Shown: piece by piece, positions 35,786 to 45,089 of the stretch | How the letters are laid out: each line of letters starts with the position of its first letter | Numbering within the stretch: the stretch's first letter is position 1 | Assembly (NCBI RefSeq): GCF_016724845.1 | Contig: NZ_CP068082.1 | Span: forward strand, 4,030,001-4,094,000 | Reading direction: 5' to 3' | DNA length: 64,000 nt | Origin: Sphingobacterium spiritivorum | GTDB lineage: Bacteria; Bacteroidota; Bacteroidia; Sphingobacteriales; Sphingobacteriaceae | Notes under the pieces: generated by a model | What the model saw: only the letters and a program-made list of their open reading frames with translations | Database searches by the model: none | What the model was told of the DNA's origin: nothing | Position numbers and translations under genes: made by a program

Positions 35786-37060
35786 ATGAAGCAATCTGTT
35801 TTAACACTATTTTACTTCCGGTCAGCTGTACAACTATTGTCGGGACGGAATCTTTTTTTGGCTTGTTGTGCCAAGCCATATCGACTGATACTCGTACTTA
35901 TATGCTGCGTTCAGCTGTCTTATGGACAGCAAGACCATATTACCCGATTAGATCGAAGCACATTAACCATATCTGAGATTGATCATAAAGTACGTGCTGT
36001 GATGGATAGTGCAGATATCCCCGGACTTAATCTGGCAATTCTCAATCACAACAAACCTGTATTCATTAAATCATATGGCTATCGGGACGAAATCCAAAAC
36101 GAGTTAATGGATACGACCACTCTTATATATGCGGCTTCTTTTAGTAAAGCTGTCTTCGGATATCTCAGTATGCTGCTTGTTCAGGAAAGGCAACTGGATC
36201 TGGACAAACCTCTTTATCAGTACTTAAAAAACCCTTTGCCTGAGTATCCCTATTTTTCAGATTTAAAAAATGATGACAGATGGAAGCTAATTACTGCGCG
36301 TATGTGTCTGAGTCATACTACAGGTTTACCCAATGTAAGATGGTTTGACCCCAGAGATTCTAATCCGGTATTTGATTCAGTAGGAGTGATACGTATATAT
36401 TTTCAGCCCGGTAAACAATATGCTTATTCAGGAGAAGGATTCAAGCTACTGCAGTTAGCTGTAGAGGAAATTACTGGTAAGAACCTGGATGAACTGGCCA
36501 CAGAAAAGATTTTCAAGCCTATTGGTATGACAAGATCAGGGTATATATGGCATGATAATTTTGGAGATAAACTGGTCATCGGACATAATGAAAAAGGCCA
36601 GCAGAATGTTAAGAGAAAGCGAACTGCAGCTGTTGCTGGTGGTTCTATGGTCACGACTATTGCAGATTACACACGTTTTATTGCATATGTTACACAAGGT
36701 AAAGGGTTGGAAAAGAAGTATTTTGAGCAAATGATTTCTCCACAGATAGACATTCATTCTAAAACTCAGTTTCCACCGATTACTACGGAAACAACTGCAG
36801 ATAATAAAGCTATTCATCTGGCTTACGGACTGGGATGGGGATTAATGAGGACTAAATATGGAAGAGCATTTTTCAAGGAAGGAGGAGATGATGCATGGAA
36901 AAACTATAATATTAATTTTATAGATAAAGGAGTTTCTATTATCATAATGACCAATAGTGTCAACGGTTCAAAAGTCTTCAAAGAACTTCTGGAGACATTG
37001 ATTGCTGATACATTCACACCATGGAAATGGGAAGAATACTACCCGTATAATTACAGGTAG
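35786..37060 (+). CDS. Serine hydrolase, class C beta-lactamase-like
   Basis: A 424-residue protein from the ATG at 35786; the frame also has a TTG at 35765. The catalytic SxxK is S118-F-S-K121 in YAASFSKAVFGY. A YSGEGF stretch stands where the YxN motif is expected, and the C-terminal HxG-like motif is degenerate. The hydrophobic stretch RLILVLICCVQLSYGQ ends in a likely signal cleavage site, but about 33 residues precede it, which is long for a signal peptide. Members are esterases, D-aminopeptidases or PBPs; the substrate is unknown. Confidence 0.85.
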   Translation: MKQSVLTLFYFRSAVQLLSGRNLFLACCAKPYRLILVLICCVQLSYGQQDHITRLDRSTLTISEIDHKVRAVMDSADIPGLNLAILNHNKPVFIKSYGYRDEIQNELMDTTTLIYAASFSKAVFGYLSMLLVQERQLDLDKPLYQYLKNPLPEYPYFSDLKNDDRWKLITARMCLSHTTGLPNVRWFDPRDSNPVFDSVGVIRIYFQPGKQYAYSGEGFKLLQLAVEEITGKNLDELATEKIFKPIGMTRSGYIWHDNFGDKLVIGHNEKGQQNVKRKRTAAVAGGSMVTTIADYTRFIAYVTQGKGLEKKYFEQMISPQIDIHSKTQFPPITTETTADNKAIHLAYGLGWGLMRTKYGRAFFKEGGDDAWKNYNINFIDKGVSIIIMTNSVNGSKVFKELLETLIADTFTPWKWEEYYPYNYR

Positions 37061-37141
37061 ACAGCAGATTGTTGGACTGATCTTTGCAAATAATTTATCT
37101 TTGTCGAATACAATCAGAATTACTAAAAAAAACATCTGGAT

Positions 37142-37735
37142 ATGTTTTCAGCAGAGCTATTAAAGCAAATAGATTTTATTAAAGAGATTGATAAAATCAA
37201 GTATATTCAACGTAAAACCAAGCTATTCAATAGTGACCGGAATGAAAACGATGCAGAGCACAGCTGGCATCTGGCATTAATGGCTATTGTGCTGGCAGGC
37301 CATTCCAATGAAAAGATTGATTTATTGAAAGTCCTGAAAATGGTGCTAATTCATGATATTGTAGAGATAGATGCCGGCGATACCTTTATTTATGATATGC
37401 AGAAAAATCATAGTAATACCGATGAAGAAAGACGGGCAGCCAATCGTATTTTCGGTCTGTTACCTCTGGAACAGGGAGAAGAACTTATCGCAGTATGGGA
37501 AGAGTTTGAAGCAGGAGAGACTCCTGAAGCTAAATTTGCCAGAGCAATGGACAGACTGGAACCTCTTCTGCAAAATAGTTCTAATAATGGTGGAACATGG
37601 AATGAACCGGGTGTGAATTATACGAAAGTGTATACAAAGAAAAGTATCATAAAAGAAGGGGCTGAAAAGATCTGGGAATACGCCGAAACGCTGATCAACG
37701 AAGGTGTTAAAAACGGAGTTTTGAAGAAAGAATAG
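37142..37735 (+). CDS. HD-domain hydrolase, YfbR/HDDC2-like
   Basis: A 197-residue metal-dependent phosphohydrolase. The metal ligands are visible as His40 in DAEHSWHLAL, His71-Asp72 in VLIHDIVEIDAGD and Asp137 in ARAMDRLEP. The family includes 5'-deoxynucleotidases that hydrolyse dNMPs. A TATCTTTG -7 box lies at 37096-37103. It is monocistronic. Confidence 0.9.
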   Translation: MFSAELLKQIDFIKEIDKIKYIQRKTKLFNSDRNENDAEHSWHLALMAIVLAGHSNEKIDLLKVLKMVLIHDIVEIDAGDTFIYDMQKNHSNTDEERRAANRIFGLLPLEQGEELIAVWEEFEAGETPEAKFARAMDRLEPLLQNSSNNGGTWNEPGVNYTKVYTKKSIIKEGAEKIWEYAETLINEGVKNGVLKKE

Positions 37736-37868
37736 ACTAAGTGCTCATTCCCGGAAATTAAAAAAGATTAATAAAGCGATGCCACGCATTCCTGAATATA
37801 AAAACCAATTTAATGGAGGGTGAAAATCTGATAATTTCATTACCTTAATAAAACCAAATTATACACAG

Positions 37869-38513
37869 ATGAAAGTAATCATTACAGGTGCAACAGGAAT
37901 GGTAGGCGAAGGCGTACTCTTGGAATGTCTTAATAACACCGCCGTGGTGGGAGTATTGATAATTGGAAGGAAAAACTATCCATTATCACATCCAAAACTA
38001 AAAGAACTGATTTTAAAAGATTTTTCAGAAATAGAAGACCATGCAGATCTGTTGACCGGTTACGACGGTTGCTTTTTCTGTGCAGGAGTAAGCTCAGTAG
38101 GGGAAAACGAAGAAAGCTTTACTAAAAAGACTTACGATTTTGTTATTCCGTTTGCCAGAACACTTTCTGCCATCAACCCGGAAATGATTTTTATCTATGT
38201 ATCCGGAAACCGGACCGACAGTACAGAACAGGGAAAGGTAATGTGGGCAAGAGTAAAGGGAAGAACCGAAAATGAACTGATGAAACTACCCTTTAAAGGT
38301 CAGTACAATTTCCGTCCGGCTATAATGAAAGCGACAAAGGGACAGGTCAACGTAAAAACAATATACAAAATAATGGGGCCGCTGATTGCTCCGTTTATCT
38401 CAGCAAAGACTTTGAAACTCGCAGATGTTGGCCGGGCCATGATCCATGCTGTATCTAAAGGTTATCCAAAACAGATTTTAGAGGTTGATGATATTATACA
38501 ATTAGCAAAGTAA
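37869..38513 (+). CDS. NAD(P)-binding Rossmann protein, atypical SDR
   Basis: A 214-residue protein that begins with the Rossmann motif VIITGATGMVGEGVLLECL. The middle segment has CFFCAGVSSVG and FIYVSGNRTDST; no complete YxxxK catalytic pair is visible. It resembles the YbjT/HTATIP2-like NAD(P)H-binding oxidoreductase group. Substrate unknown. It stands alone, with the Y1 transposase gene 79 bp downstream. Confidence 0.85.
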   Translation: MKVIITGATGMVGEGVLLECLNNTAVVGVLIIGRKNYPLSHPKLKELILKDFSEIEDHADLLTGYDGCFFCAGVSSVGENEESFTKKTYDFVIPFARTLSAINPEMIFIYVSGNRTDSTEQGKVMWARVKGRTENELMKLPFKGQYNFRPAIMKATKGQVNVKTIYKIMGPLIAPFISAKTLKLADVGRAMIHAVSKGYPKQILEVDDIIQLAK

Positions 38514-38592
38514 GGATGCTGGTGTGTAACCTGATTGATTTATGCTGATGCATGAAGATGAGCTTCAGGTACATTCGAATAAATAAACAGAT

Positions 38593-39045
38593 ATGTCACA
38601 GTCTTTGTCAAAAATGTATGTACACATTATTTTTCATACAAAGTATAACCAGCCGCTAATCCAGCCGGAGGTTGAAAAAGAACTGTACGCTTATATCGGA
38701 GGGATTATCAAAGAAAATGATTCTGTACCTGTAAAAATTAATGATACACAAGATCATATTCATATCTTGACAATAATGTCAAAAAATATAGCTCTGGCAA
38801 AACTTGTAGAAGAAATAAAACGAAACAGCAGCCGCTGGATAAAATCCAAAGGTGCAAACTATCAGCAGTTTGCCTGGCAAGGAGGTTATGCAGGTTATTC
38901 AGTAAGTCAATCGGTAGTAGGTCGGGTAAAAAAGTATATTGAAAACCAAAAGGAACACCATAAAACAAAATCATTTCAGGATGAATATGTAGCATTTTTA
39001 AAAGAATATGAGATTGATTTCGATGAAGATTATCTATGGACATAG
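38593..39045 (+). CDS. IS200-like Y1 transposase, RAYT-type
   Basis: A 150-residue HUH single-strand transposase. The metal-binding HUH motif is H55-I-H57 in TQDHIHILT, the catalytic Tyr115 lies in RVKKYIENQKEHH and WQGGYAGYSVS is family typical. The length is intact. No IS200 ends or accompanying TnpB gene are seen. Instead, it is followed at once by an array of small hairpins (39053-39405). Such single-copy genes next to hairpin arrays match REP-associated tyrosine transposases, which mobilise or maintain the repeats. Confidence 0.9.
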   Translation: MSQSLSKMYVHIIFHTKYNQPLIQPEVEKELYAYIGGIIKENDSVPVKINDTQDHIHILTIMSKNIALAKLVEEIKRNSSRWIKSKGANYQQFAWQGGYAGYSVSQSVVGRVKKYIENQKEHHKTKSFQDEYVAFLKEYEIDFDEDYLWT

Positions 39046-39052
39046 ATATGCT

Positions 39053-39430
39053 GCCCTTTCAGGGCGCAACTAAATATTGTATGAAGCCCTCAAGATAAAC
39101 CTTGGGTTGATATAGGAAAGGCCTTCAGCCTTTTATCTGGAAATAAGACAAGTCTGTAAGGCTTGTCTATATTGAGCCCTATGTATCGCATTGGGGTCTA
39201 ATGAAAAAAATCCTGTAAGGGTTGTATAATGTTGAACAGCATGTTTCGCATCTGGATTTAAATAGAATATAAGCCAGTAGGGCTTTTCTATATTGAGCTC
39301 TATGCATCGCATTGGGATCTAATGAAAAAAATCCTGTAAGGGTTGTATAATGTTGAACTATGTTTCGCATCTGGATTTAAATAGAATATAAGCCTGTAAG
39401 ACTTGTCTATATTGAGCCCTATGAATTATA
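39053..39430. repeat. Mini-hairpin repeat array beside the Y1 transposase
   Basis: At least eight small hairpins occur. Five have the core CTGTAAG or a close variant, with loop GTA: 39147-39167 (GACAAGTCT/AGGCTTGTC), 39209-39223, 39269-39286, 39329-39343 and 39389-39405. Others are GCCCT-TTC-AGGGC (39053-39065) and AAAGGC/GCCTTT (39117-39133). Two tandem units of about 120 bp (39181-39300, 39301-39420) each hold two hairpins and differ by few bases. Minus-strand frames in it are repeat-derived. Confidence 0.85.
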
Positions 39431-39451
39431 GTGGAAACGAGATCGTAAGAA

Positions 39452-39970
39452 ATGGAAAGTAATAAGAAATCAGAGTATAAAGATATGCCCTCCGTACTTG
39501 GGGTAATCAGACTTGTTGCTACAGATGCCGGTCTTGCAGCCATCTTATGGGAAGGAGAAGACTATACACGAACGAAACTTTCCGCTCCGGAAAGAAATGA
39601 TCAAAATCCAATACTCTTAAAGACAGAACAACAGCTGACTGAATATTTCGCAAAAACAAGAACGACTTTTGATATCTCCCTTGATTTTTCAGGGACAGAA
39701 TTTCAGAAGAAAGTATGGAAAGCCTTGTTGAATGTACCTTTTGGTAAGACCATAACCTATGGCGGATTAGCAAAAATATTAGGCGATATCAAAGCGGTAA
39801 GAGCAGTAGGAGGTGCTCTAAATAAAAATCCGGTCGCAATTATTGTTCCTTGTCACCGAATAGTAGGAGCAACCGGTAAAATGGTTGGTTTTGCAGGTGG
39901 CATCGCCAATAAAACTATTTTGCTGAATCTGGAAAATAAATACAAAATGCCTTCTCTTTTTGACCAATAA
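39452..39970 (+). CDS. ogt: Methylated-DNA-protein-cysteine methyltransferase
   Basis: A 172-residue DNA repair protein that takes the methyl group from O6-methylguanine onto Cys134 in IIVPCHRIVGA. The DNA-binding helix region is FQKKVWKALLNVPFGKTITYG, and the substrate pocket ends with KMVGFAGG. There is no AdaA domain. It follows the mini-hairpin array, which may contain its upstream region. Confidence 0.95.
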   Translation: MESNKKSEYKDMPSVLGVIRLVATDAGLAAILWEGEDYTRTKLSAPERNDQNPILLKTEQQLTEYFAKTRTTFDISLDFSGTEFQKKVWKALLNVPFGKTITYGGLAKILGDIKAVRAVGGALNKNPVAIIVPCHRIVGATGKMVGFAGGIANKTILLNLENKYKMPSLFDQ

Positions 39971-40026
39971 ACAAGCTATACATACAGCTCCGGTTTTATA
40001 GCAAAGTAGGTGAGAGGCAGAGCAGT

Positions 40027-41361
40027 TTATTTAATAAAATCAGCATACCAGTGTCCGGAGGACTTGATAATACGTTGCTGCGTCCGGAAATCTACATACA
40101 CCAATCCGAATCGGGGGTGATATCCTTCTGCCCATTCAAAATTATCCAGAAAAGTCCATACAAAATATCCGTTGACATTTACGCCCTCGTTTTTAGCACG
40201 TAATACCTGTTGCAATATATCCTGCATATATTGTGCTCTTTTAGGATCATGTACCCGTTCATTCTCCGGCAAGTCAGGAAAAGCAGCGCCGTTTTCTGTG
40301 ATGATCAGAGGCGGAATATTCTCGTAAGCCTGAAATTTTTTCAGCATGTGGTACATGGATTCCGGATACACTTCCCAGTTCATGGCTGTCATTTCTACCT
40401 TACGCTCTTTAGCAGTAACTATTTTTGCCTGTAAAAAGGGAACGAAGAAAGAATGACGTATGATTTCCCTTGTGTAATTCTGAATACCGATAAAATCCAT
40501 ATCGAATTTCAGGTTATTTTCATCATTTGGTTTGATATATTTTTCAATCCTTCTCAATACTCTGATCTCTTTCGTAGGATAGCCCATCCCCAGTAAAGGT
40601 TCTATAAATAACCTGTTGAGCAATACATCTGCTTTTTTAGCAGCTATTATATCCTTTTCCCTGTTGGTGAAAGGTTCAACGTGTGAACATGAAAATGTAG
40701 TGCCTACTGTAGCATCCGGGTGCAGGGCTTTGATGATACGCGCACCGTGTGCCTGAGCCAAAGCAGCATGATGGGCTGCTGCCAGAAAACAATCTATACC
40801 TTTTCTGCCGGGAGCATGTACACCAAAGAAATAACCCGCAGCACTGAATACCGTAGGCTCATTCAAGACCATCCAGTTTTTTACCCGATCACCAAAATTT
40901 CTTACACATATAGCTACATATTCTCCAAACCAGTCTTTGATATCCCGGTTTACCCATCCGCCTTTTTTTTCGAGTTCAAGAGGAAGATCCCAATGATATA
41001 AAGTGACCCAGGGAGTAATTCCCAGCTCCAGAGACAAATCAATAAGTCTGTTGTAAAAGTCAATTCCGGCCTGATTGATTTCACCAGTTCCATTGGGAAG
41101 AATACGGCTCCAGGAGATAGAAAATCTATAGTTACGGATATTCAGGCTGTACATCAGATGCAGGTCATCTACATAGCGGTTGTAATGATCGCATGCAATC
41201 TCCCCATGATGATTCTGAAAAATCTTGTTTTTTTTCCGGACAAACTTATCCCAAATAGAAAGACCCTTTCCATCCAGATTATGTGCACCTTCTATTTGAT
41301 ACGCCGCAGTTGATACTCCCCAGATAAAATCTTTGCCAAAGGCCTCCTTCGTCAAAAGCAT
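40027..41361 (-). CDS. Beta-glucosidase, GH1
   Basis: A 444-residue retaining glycosidase. The N-terminal signature FIWGVSTAAYQIEGA is followed by acid/base Glu168 in VLNEPTV and nucleophile Glu356 in IITENGAAF. There is no signal peptide, so it is probably cytoplasmic and acts on imported beta-glucosides or related disaccharides. It is divergent from the susC-susD locus with 393 bp between the starts and may be controlled together with it. Confidence 0.95.
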   Translation of the reverse strand: MLLTKEAFGKDFIWGVSTAAYQIEGAHNLDGKGLSIWDKFVRKKNKIFQNHHGEIACDHYNRYVDDLHLMYSLNIRNYRFSISWSRILPNGTGEINQAGIDFYNRLIDLSLELGITPWVTLYHWDLPLELEKKGGWVNRDIKDWFGEYVAICVRNFGDRVKNWMVLNEPTVFSAAGYFFGVHAPGRKGIDCFLAAAHHAALAQAHGARIIKALHPDATVGTTFSCSHVEPFTNREKDIIAAKKADVLLNRLFIEPLLGMGYPTKEIRVLRRIEKYIKPNDENNLKFDMDFIGIQNYTREIIRHSFFVPFLQAKIVTAKERKVEMTAMNWEVYPESMYHMLKKFQAYENIPPLIITENGAAFPDLPENERVHDPKRAQYMQDILQQVLRAKNEGVNVNGYFVWTFLDNFEWAEGYHPRFGLVYVDFRTQQRIIKSSGHWYADFIK

Positions 41362-41754
41362 TTACACTGAAGATTAATTAATAACACAAACATTTTTCGA
41401 ATATACCGTTTAGTTTTTATGAAACCTAAGCGGAGAATAGAACGAGCTGAACTGTGTTAGAAACAGACGGAAGACCATCTTCTGAAAAAAATAAACGATC
41501 GTTTTCATAATGCTGATGTTTTAAATAACAGTATTACATATACTTACATTATAAAGTTACGCAGTTTTTGTATATCCAATATTAAGGGAATATTAAGTTT
41601 TCAGCTCGCTATGCAGACTTCATGATCACACAGTTTTCATGATTTATTAATATAGTAACAAAGGGTTAACCATTCTATAAACCAAACCCAACACTCGCTT
41701 AACACGAGAGGATTAGATTTGACACAAATCTATTTAAGTTGAAAAAATAAAAAC
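41362..41754. promoter_or_regulatory. Divergent GH1/susC control region
   Basis: A 393-bp gene-free stretch. It holds the perfect 12-bp palindrome AAACGATCGTTT at 41493-41504 and the inverted repeat TAGATTTG/CAAATCTA at 41714-41732. The first TTTG of the latter is also a good -7 box (TAGATTTG, 41714-41721) 34 bp before the susC ATG. No TTTG is at the -33 distance. No gene is visible in it. Confidence 0.5.
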
Positions 41755-44700
41755 ATGTACTTTAAATCAACCAAACTATTATGGCTTCTACTGCCATTAA
41801 CCACAGTTTCATTAACCGCTGAAGCAAGTGCCCTGAAGATCGGACTGTTGAAAATAGAGTTAAAAAATCAACAACAGATTTCAGGAAAAGTAGTAGATAT
41901 CGATGGTAAGCCCGTTGCCGGAGCTACCATCACGAATATCCGTACACAGCAACGTTTTCAGACAGACGAAAAAGGAAATTTCTCGCTGGCAGGTACAGTA
42001 GGAGATACTATTTCTATCCGCTATATCGGATACAAAGAGGTTCGTCAGGTCGTCTCTTCCCTTCAGGGATTAACAGTTACATTAGAGGCCGAAGGACAGC
42101 AGATAGATGAAGTCCTGGTATCTATCGGATATCAGAAAGTTCGTAAAGCAGATGTGACCGGCGCGATAGCGAGTGTAAAAGCTGAAGAACTGAATCTGAC
42201 TTCACCCAAACTTTCACAGGCTTTGGTGGGTAAGGTCGCAGGTGTGCAGGTGATGCAGACCAGCGGTGCACCATATGACGGGACCAAAATAAGAGTTCGG
42301 GGAATGGGATCTATCAATGCCGGCTCGGACCCATTGTATGTTATTGATGGCTATCCTGCAGGCAACAATCTCAATATCAATCCCAATGATATTGAGACAA
42401 TTGACGTTCTGAAAGATGCAGCTTCAGCTGCGATCTACGGTTCCAGAGCGGCCGGAGGTGTAGTGTTGATCACGACCAAACGAGGTAAAGAAGGACGTAG
42501 CAATATAGATTATGAAGTACTTGGAGGATTTGGCCAGCTATCCAAAAAAATAGATGTGTTGAATGCTGGAGAATTTATCGATTTGCTGATTGATGGCAGA
42601 AATAATACCTACAGAGATTTGCTTGCCACGAAGGGTGTGACCTGGACTGATCAGAGACGACTGGACAATAACAAGGCCAGAGTAGATGCAGTAGGAAATG
42701 CGGGCTCAGTCACCATTCCTGAAGAATATTATGATTTTGCGACAGGTACAGCCAAAGCATCTAAATATGATACAGACTGGCAGGATGCCTTATACAGAAA
42801 TGCACCTTTCCAACGTCACAATTTATCCGTATACGGCGGAAATGATAAAAGCCGCTATTTCCTGAGCGGATCTTATCAGAATCAGGAAGGGATCATGCTG
42901 GGAACAGACCAGAAAGTATTTAACTTCCGGGCCAATATGGATTCGAAAGTCAGTAAACGACTTACTGTAGGAGCCAACGTATCGTTTACCTACAATGATA
43001 ATAATGAGGTGACTACAGGGCGATACGATCGGAGTCCTTCCATGGCAGCTTTGATCTATCTGCCTACCTTACCGGTATACAATGAAGATGGCAGTTATGC
43101 CAAATACTTAATGGCTAATCTGTCAGCTAACAACTATGGAATACAGAATCCTGAAAATCCGCTGGCCTATGTTACCGAAATCAAAAACAATAAAAGAGGA
43201 AAAAGAGGATTGTATAATGCTTTTGCGGATTTCTCCATTATTGAAGGATTAAATCTGAAGATCAACGGGGGACTTTCCACTTACGATGAGAAATACGATT
43301 ACTACCGTCCAACCAGTATTTCGGATGGCAACAATGCGCCTTACTCGGATCTTGCAAAAACAGCTGCGTATGCGGATGCACGTACCAGAAGTGAAATTGA
43401 TAAACTTGTCGAAGCTACTCTTAATTACAACAAGACATTTCAGGAAAAACATCAGTTAAATGTATTGCTGGGCTATTCTGCACAGCGGACAGACATCGAC
43501 CAGATGACCGTTCGCGCCAATGGATTCCAGAATGATGCGATAGGCGAGATCACCAACAAAGGAGCAGATCCTTCCAACTTCCGGTTGCTCAAGGATAACG
43601 GAGAGACTTTCAAACGTATCACGACCCTACAGTCATATTTTAGTCGTGTCAACTACAGTTACGATTCCAAATACTTCCTGTCCGCCTCTTTCCGTACAGA
43701 TGGTTCTTCCCGATTCGGGCCTAACAGCAAGTGGGGAACTTTCCCATCGGTATCTGCCGGCTGGACAGTATCAAATGAAGAATTCTACGACAATTGGTTA
43801 GGAGCAGGATCTACTATGAAGTTTAGAGCAAGCTGGGGTAAAAGCGGAAACAATAATATTCCGGACTACAGAGCGATAACCGCTTACAATTCACCGGGCG
43901 GAGTTATCATTGCTGATAAGGTTGCTACAGCATTGTGGCCGGATGATCTGCGGGATCCTAATCTGGGGTGGGAATCCACTTCACAGTATAATGCAGGGCT
44001 TGATCTGGGATTACTGCGCGGACGCCTGAATGTAATGACCAACTTCTATCTCAGCCGCTCTTTTAATCTCTTGTTTAATCAACCTATTACTGCAATTTCC
44101 GGAGCGACAACAATTTTTACCAACCTGCCGGATAGTAAGGTCCAGAATAAAGGTTTCGATGTGCAGATCGATGCTACGCTTATTCGTAAAAATGACTTCG
44201 AACTTGGGTTTAGCGGTAATATCAATGTGAACCGCAATAAAGTGCTGGATCTTGGAGGAGCTTCTACTATTATGACTAACGGAGCAGAACGTTCTTATAT
44301 TACCCATATCACGCAGGAGGGAAGTCCGATCGGTATGTTTTACGGATTCAAGGTACTCGGAATCGCTACCGAAGAAAACTATAAAACTGTAGCACCTTCA
44401 GCGGCCTCCACAAATCCGTTGCAGCCCGGAGACCTCTATTTTGAAGACGTAGACGGCAATGGCGTTGTTAATGATCAGGATAAACGTATTATCGGAAATC
44501 CGCACCCGGACTTTACCTATGGATTTGCCTTAAATACCAGCTATAAAAATTTTGATCTGAGAGCTTCTTTTAATGGTTCTCAGGGTAACAAGGTATTGGA
44601 TGGTTATGACTATTACCTGTATAATATGGAAGGATCCGGCAACCAGTATGCTGACGTGGCACAACGCTGGAGATCGTCTTCTAATCCGGGAAATGGTACT

Positions 44701-45015
44701 GTCTACCGTGCAGCTAGAGGTGGTACGCAAAGTAACAGTACACGTCTTTCATCCTTTTACCTGCAGGACGGATCTTTTCTGCGTATGACCAATATTATTC
44801 TCGGATACAGTCTGCCGAAAGAAACAGCACAAAAACTTATGCTTTCCGGAGTCCGGATTTATGCAAGTGTGGATAATCCGTTTACAATCACCAAGTATAA
44901 AGGATACAATCCCGAGCCGGATTACGACCAGCGCGGTAACCTCACTCCGGGAGTAGATTATGGCTTGTATCCACTGGTCAGATCGTACAATCTGGGATTA
45001 AAAGTGACATTCTAA
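41755..45015 (+). CDS. susC: SusC/RagA family TonB-dependent transporter
   Basis: A 1086-residue outer-membrane importer for glycans. A signal peptide (about 1-25) is followed by a carboxypeptidase-regulatory-like domain (about 40-112), the TonB box region QQIDEVLVSIGYQ, the plug domain (about 118-235, with VRGMGSINAGSDPLYVIDG) and a 22-stranded barrel ending in SYNLGLKVTF. There is no N-terminal FecR-interacting STN domain, so an ECF sigma/anti-sigma loop is not expected. It pairs with susD, 74 bp downstream. Confidence 0.95.
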   Translation: MYFKSTKLLWLLLPLTTVSLTAEASALKIGLLKIELKNQQQISGKVVDIDGKPVAGATITNIRTQQRFQTDEKGNFSLAGTVGDTISIRYIGYKEVRQVVSSLQGLTVTLEAEGQQIDEVLVSIGYQKVRKADVTGAIASVKAEELNLTSPKLSQALVGKVAGVQVMQTSGAPYDGTKIRVRGMGSINAGSDPLYVIDGYPAGNNLNINPNDIETIDVLKDAASAAIYGSRAAGGVVLITTKRGKEGRSNIDYEVLGGFGQLSKKIDVLNAGEFIDLLIDGRNNTYRDLLATKGVTWTDQRRLDNNKARVDAVGNAGSVTIPEEYYDFATGTAKASKYDTDWQDALYRNAPFQRHNLSVYGGNDKSRYFLSGSYQNQEGIMLGTDQKVFNFRANMDSKVSKRLTVGANVSFTYNDNNEVTTGRYDRSPSMAALIYLPTLPVYNEDGSYAKYLMANLSANNYGIQNPENPLAYVTEIKNNKRGKRGLYNAFADFSIIEGLNLKINGGLSTYDEKYDYYRPTSISDGNNAPYSDLAKTAAYADARTRSEIDKLVEATLNYNKTFQEKHQLNVLLGYSAQRTDIDQMTVRANGFQNDAIGEITNKGADPSNFRLLKDNGETFKRITTLQSYFSRVNYSYDSKYFLSASFRTDGSSRFGPNSKWGTFPSVSAGWTVSNEEFYDNWLGAGSTMKFRASWGKSGNNNIPDYRAITAYNSPGGVIIADKVATALWPDDLRDPNLGWESTSQYNAGLDLGLLRGRLNVMTNFYLSRSFNLLFNQPITAISGATTIFTNLPDSKVQNKGFDVQIDATLIRKNDFELGFSGNINVNRNKVLDLGGASTIMTNGAERSYITHITQEGSPIGMFYGFKVLGIATEENYKTVAPSAASTNPLQPGDLYFEDVDGNGVVNDQDKRIIGNPHPDFTYGFALNTSYKNFDLRASFNGSQGNKVLDGYDYYLYNMEGSGNQYADVAQRWRSSSNPGNGTVYRAARGGTQSNSTRLSSFYLQDGSFLRMTNIILGYSLPKETAQKLMLSGVRIYASVDNPFTITKYKGYNPEPDYDQRGNLTPGVDYGLYPLVRSYNLGLKVTF

Positions 45016-45035
45016 TAAAGATATAACAGAGATGG

Positions 45036-45068
45036 ATACAGGAATCTTTAAACACCTGATTCCTGTAT
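45036..45068 (+). promoter_or_regulatory. Hairpin between susC and susD
   Basis: An 11-bp perfect stem (ATACAGGAATC with GATTCCTGTAT, 11-base loop) lies 20 bp after the susC stop. It has no T tract, so it is more likely an mRNA-stabilising or processing element than a terminator. Confidence 0.6.
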
Positions 45069-45089
45069 TCACTAAAACAGCATATACTA

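Noticed and set aside
39053-39430. CRISPR array
   Set aside because: Repeats are imperfect, spaced unevenly, contain two alternating hairpins, and no cas gene is nearby.
39179-39543. Minus-strand frames in the region between the transposase and ogt
   Set aside because: They arise from the tandem 120-bp hairpin units and show repeated peptide segments.
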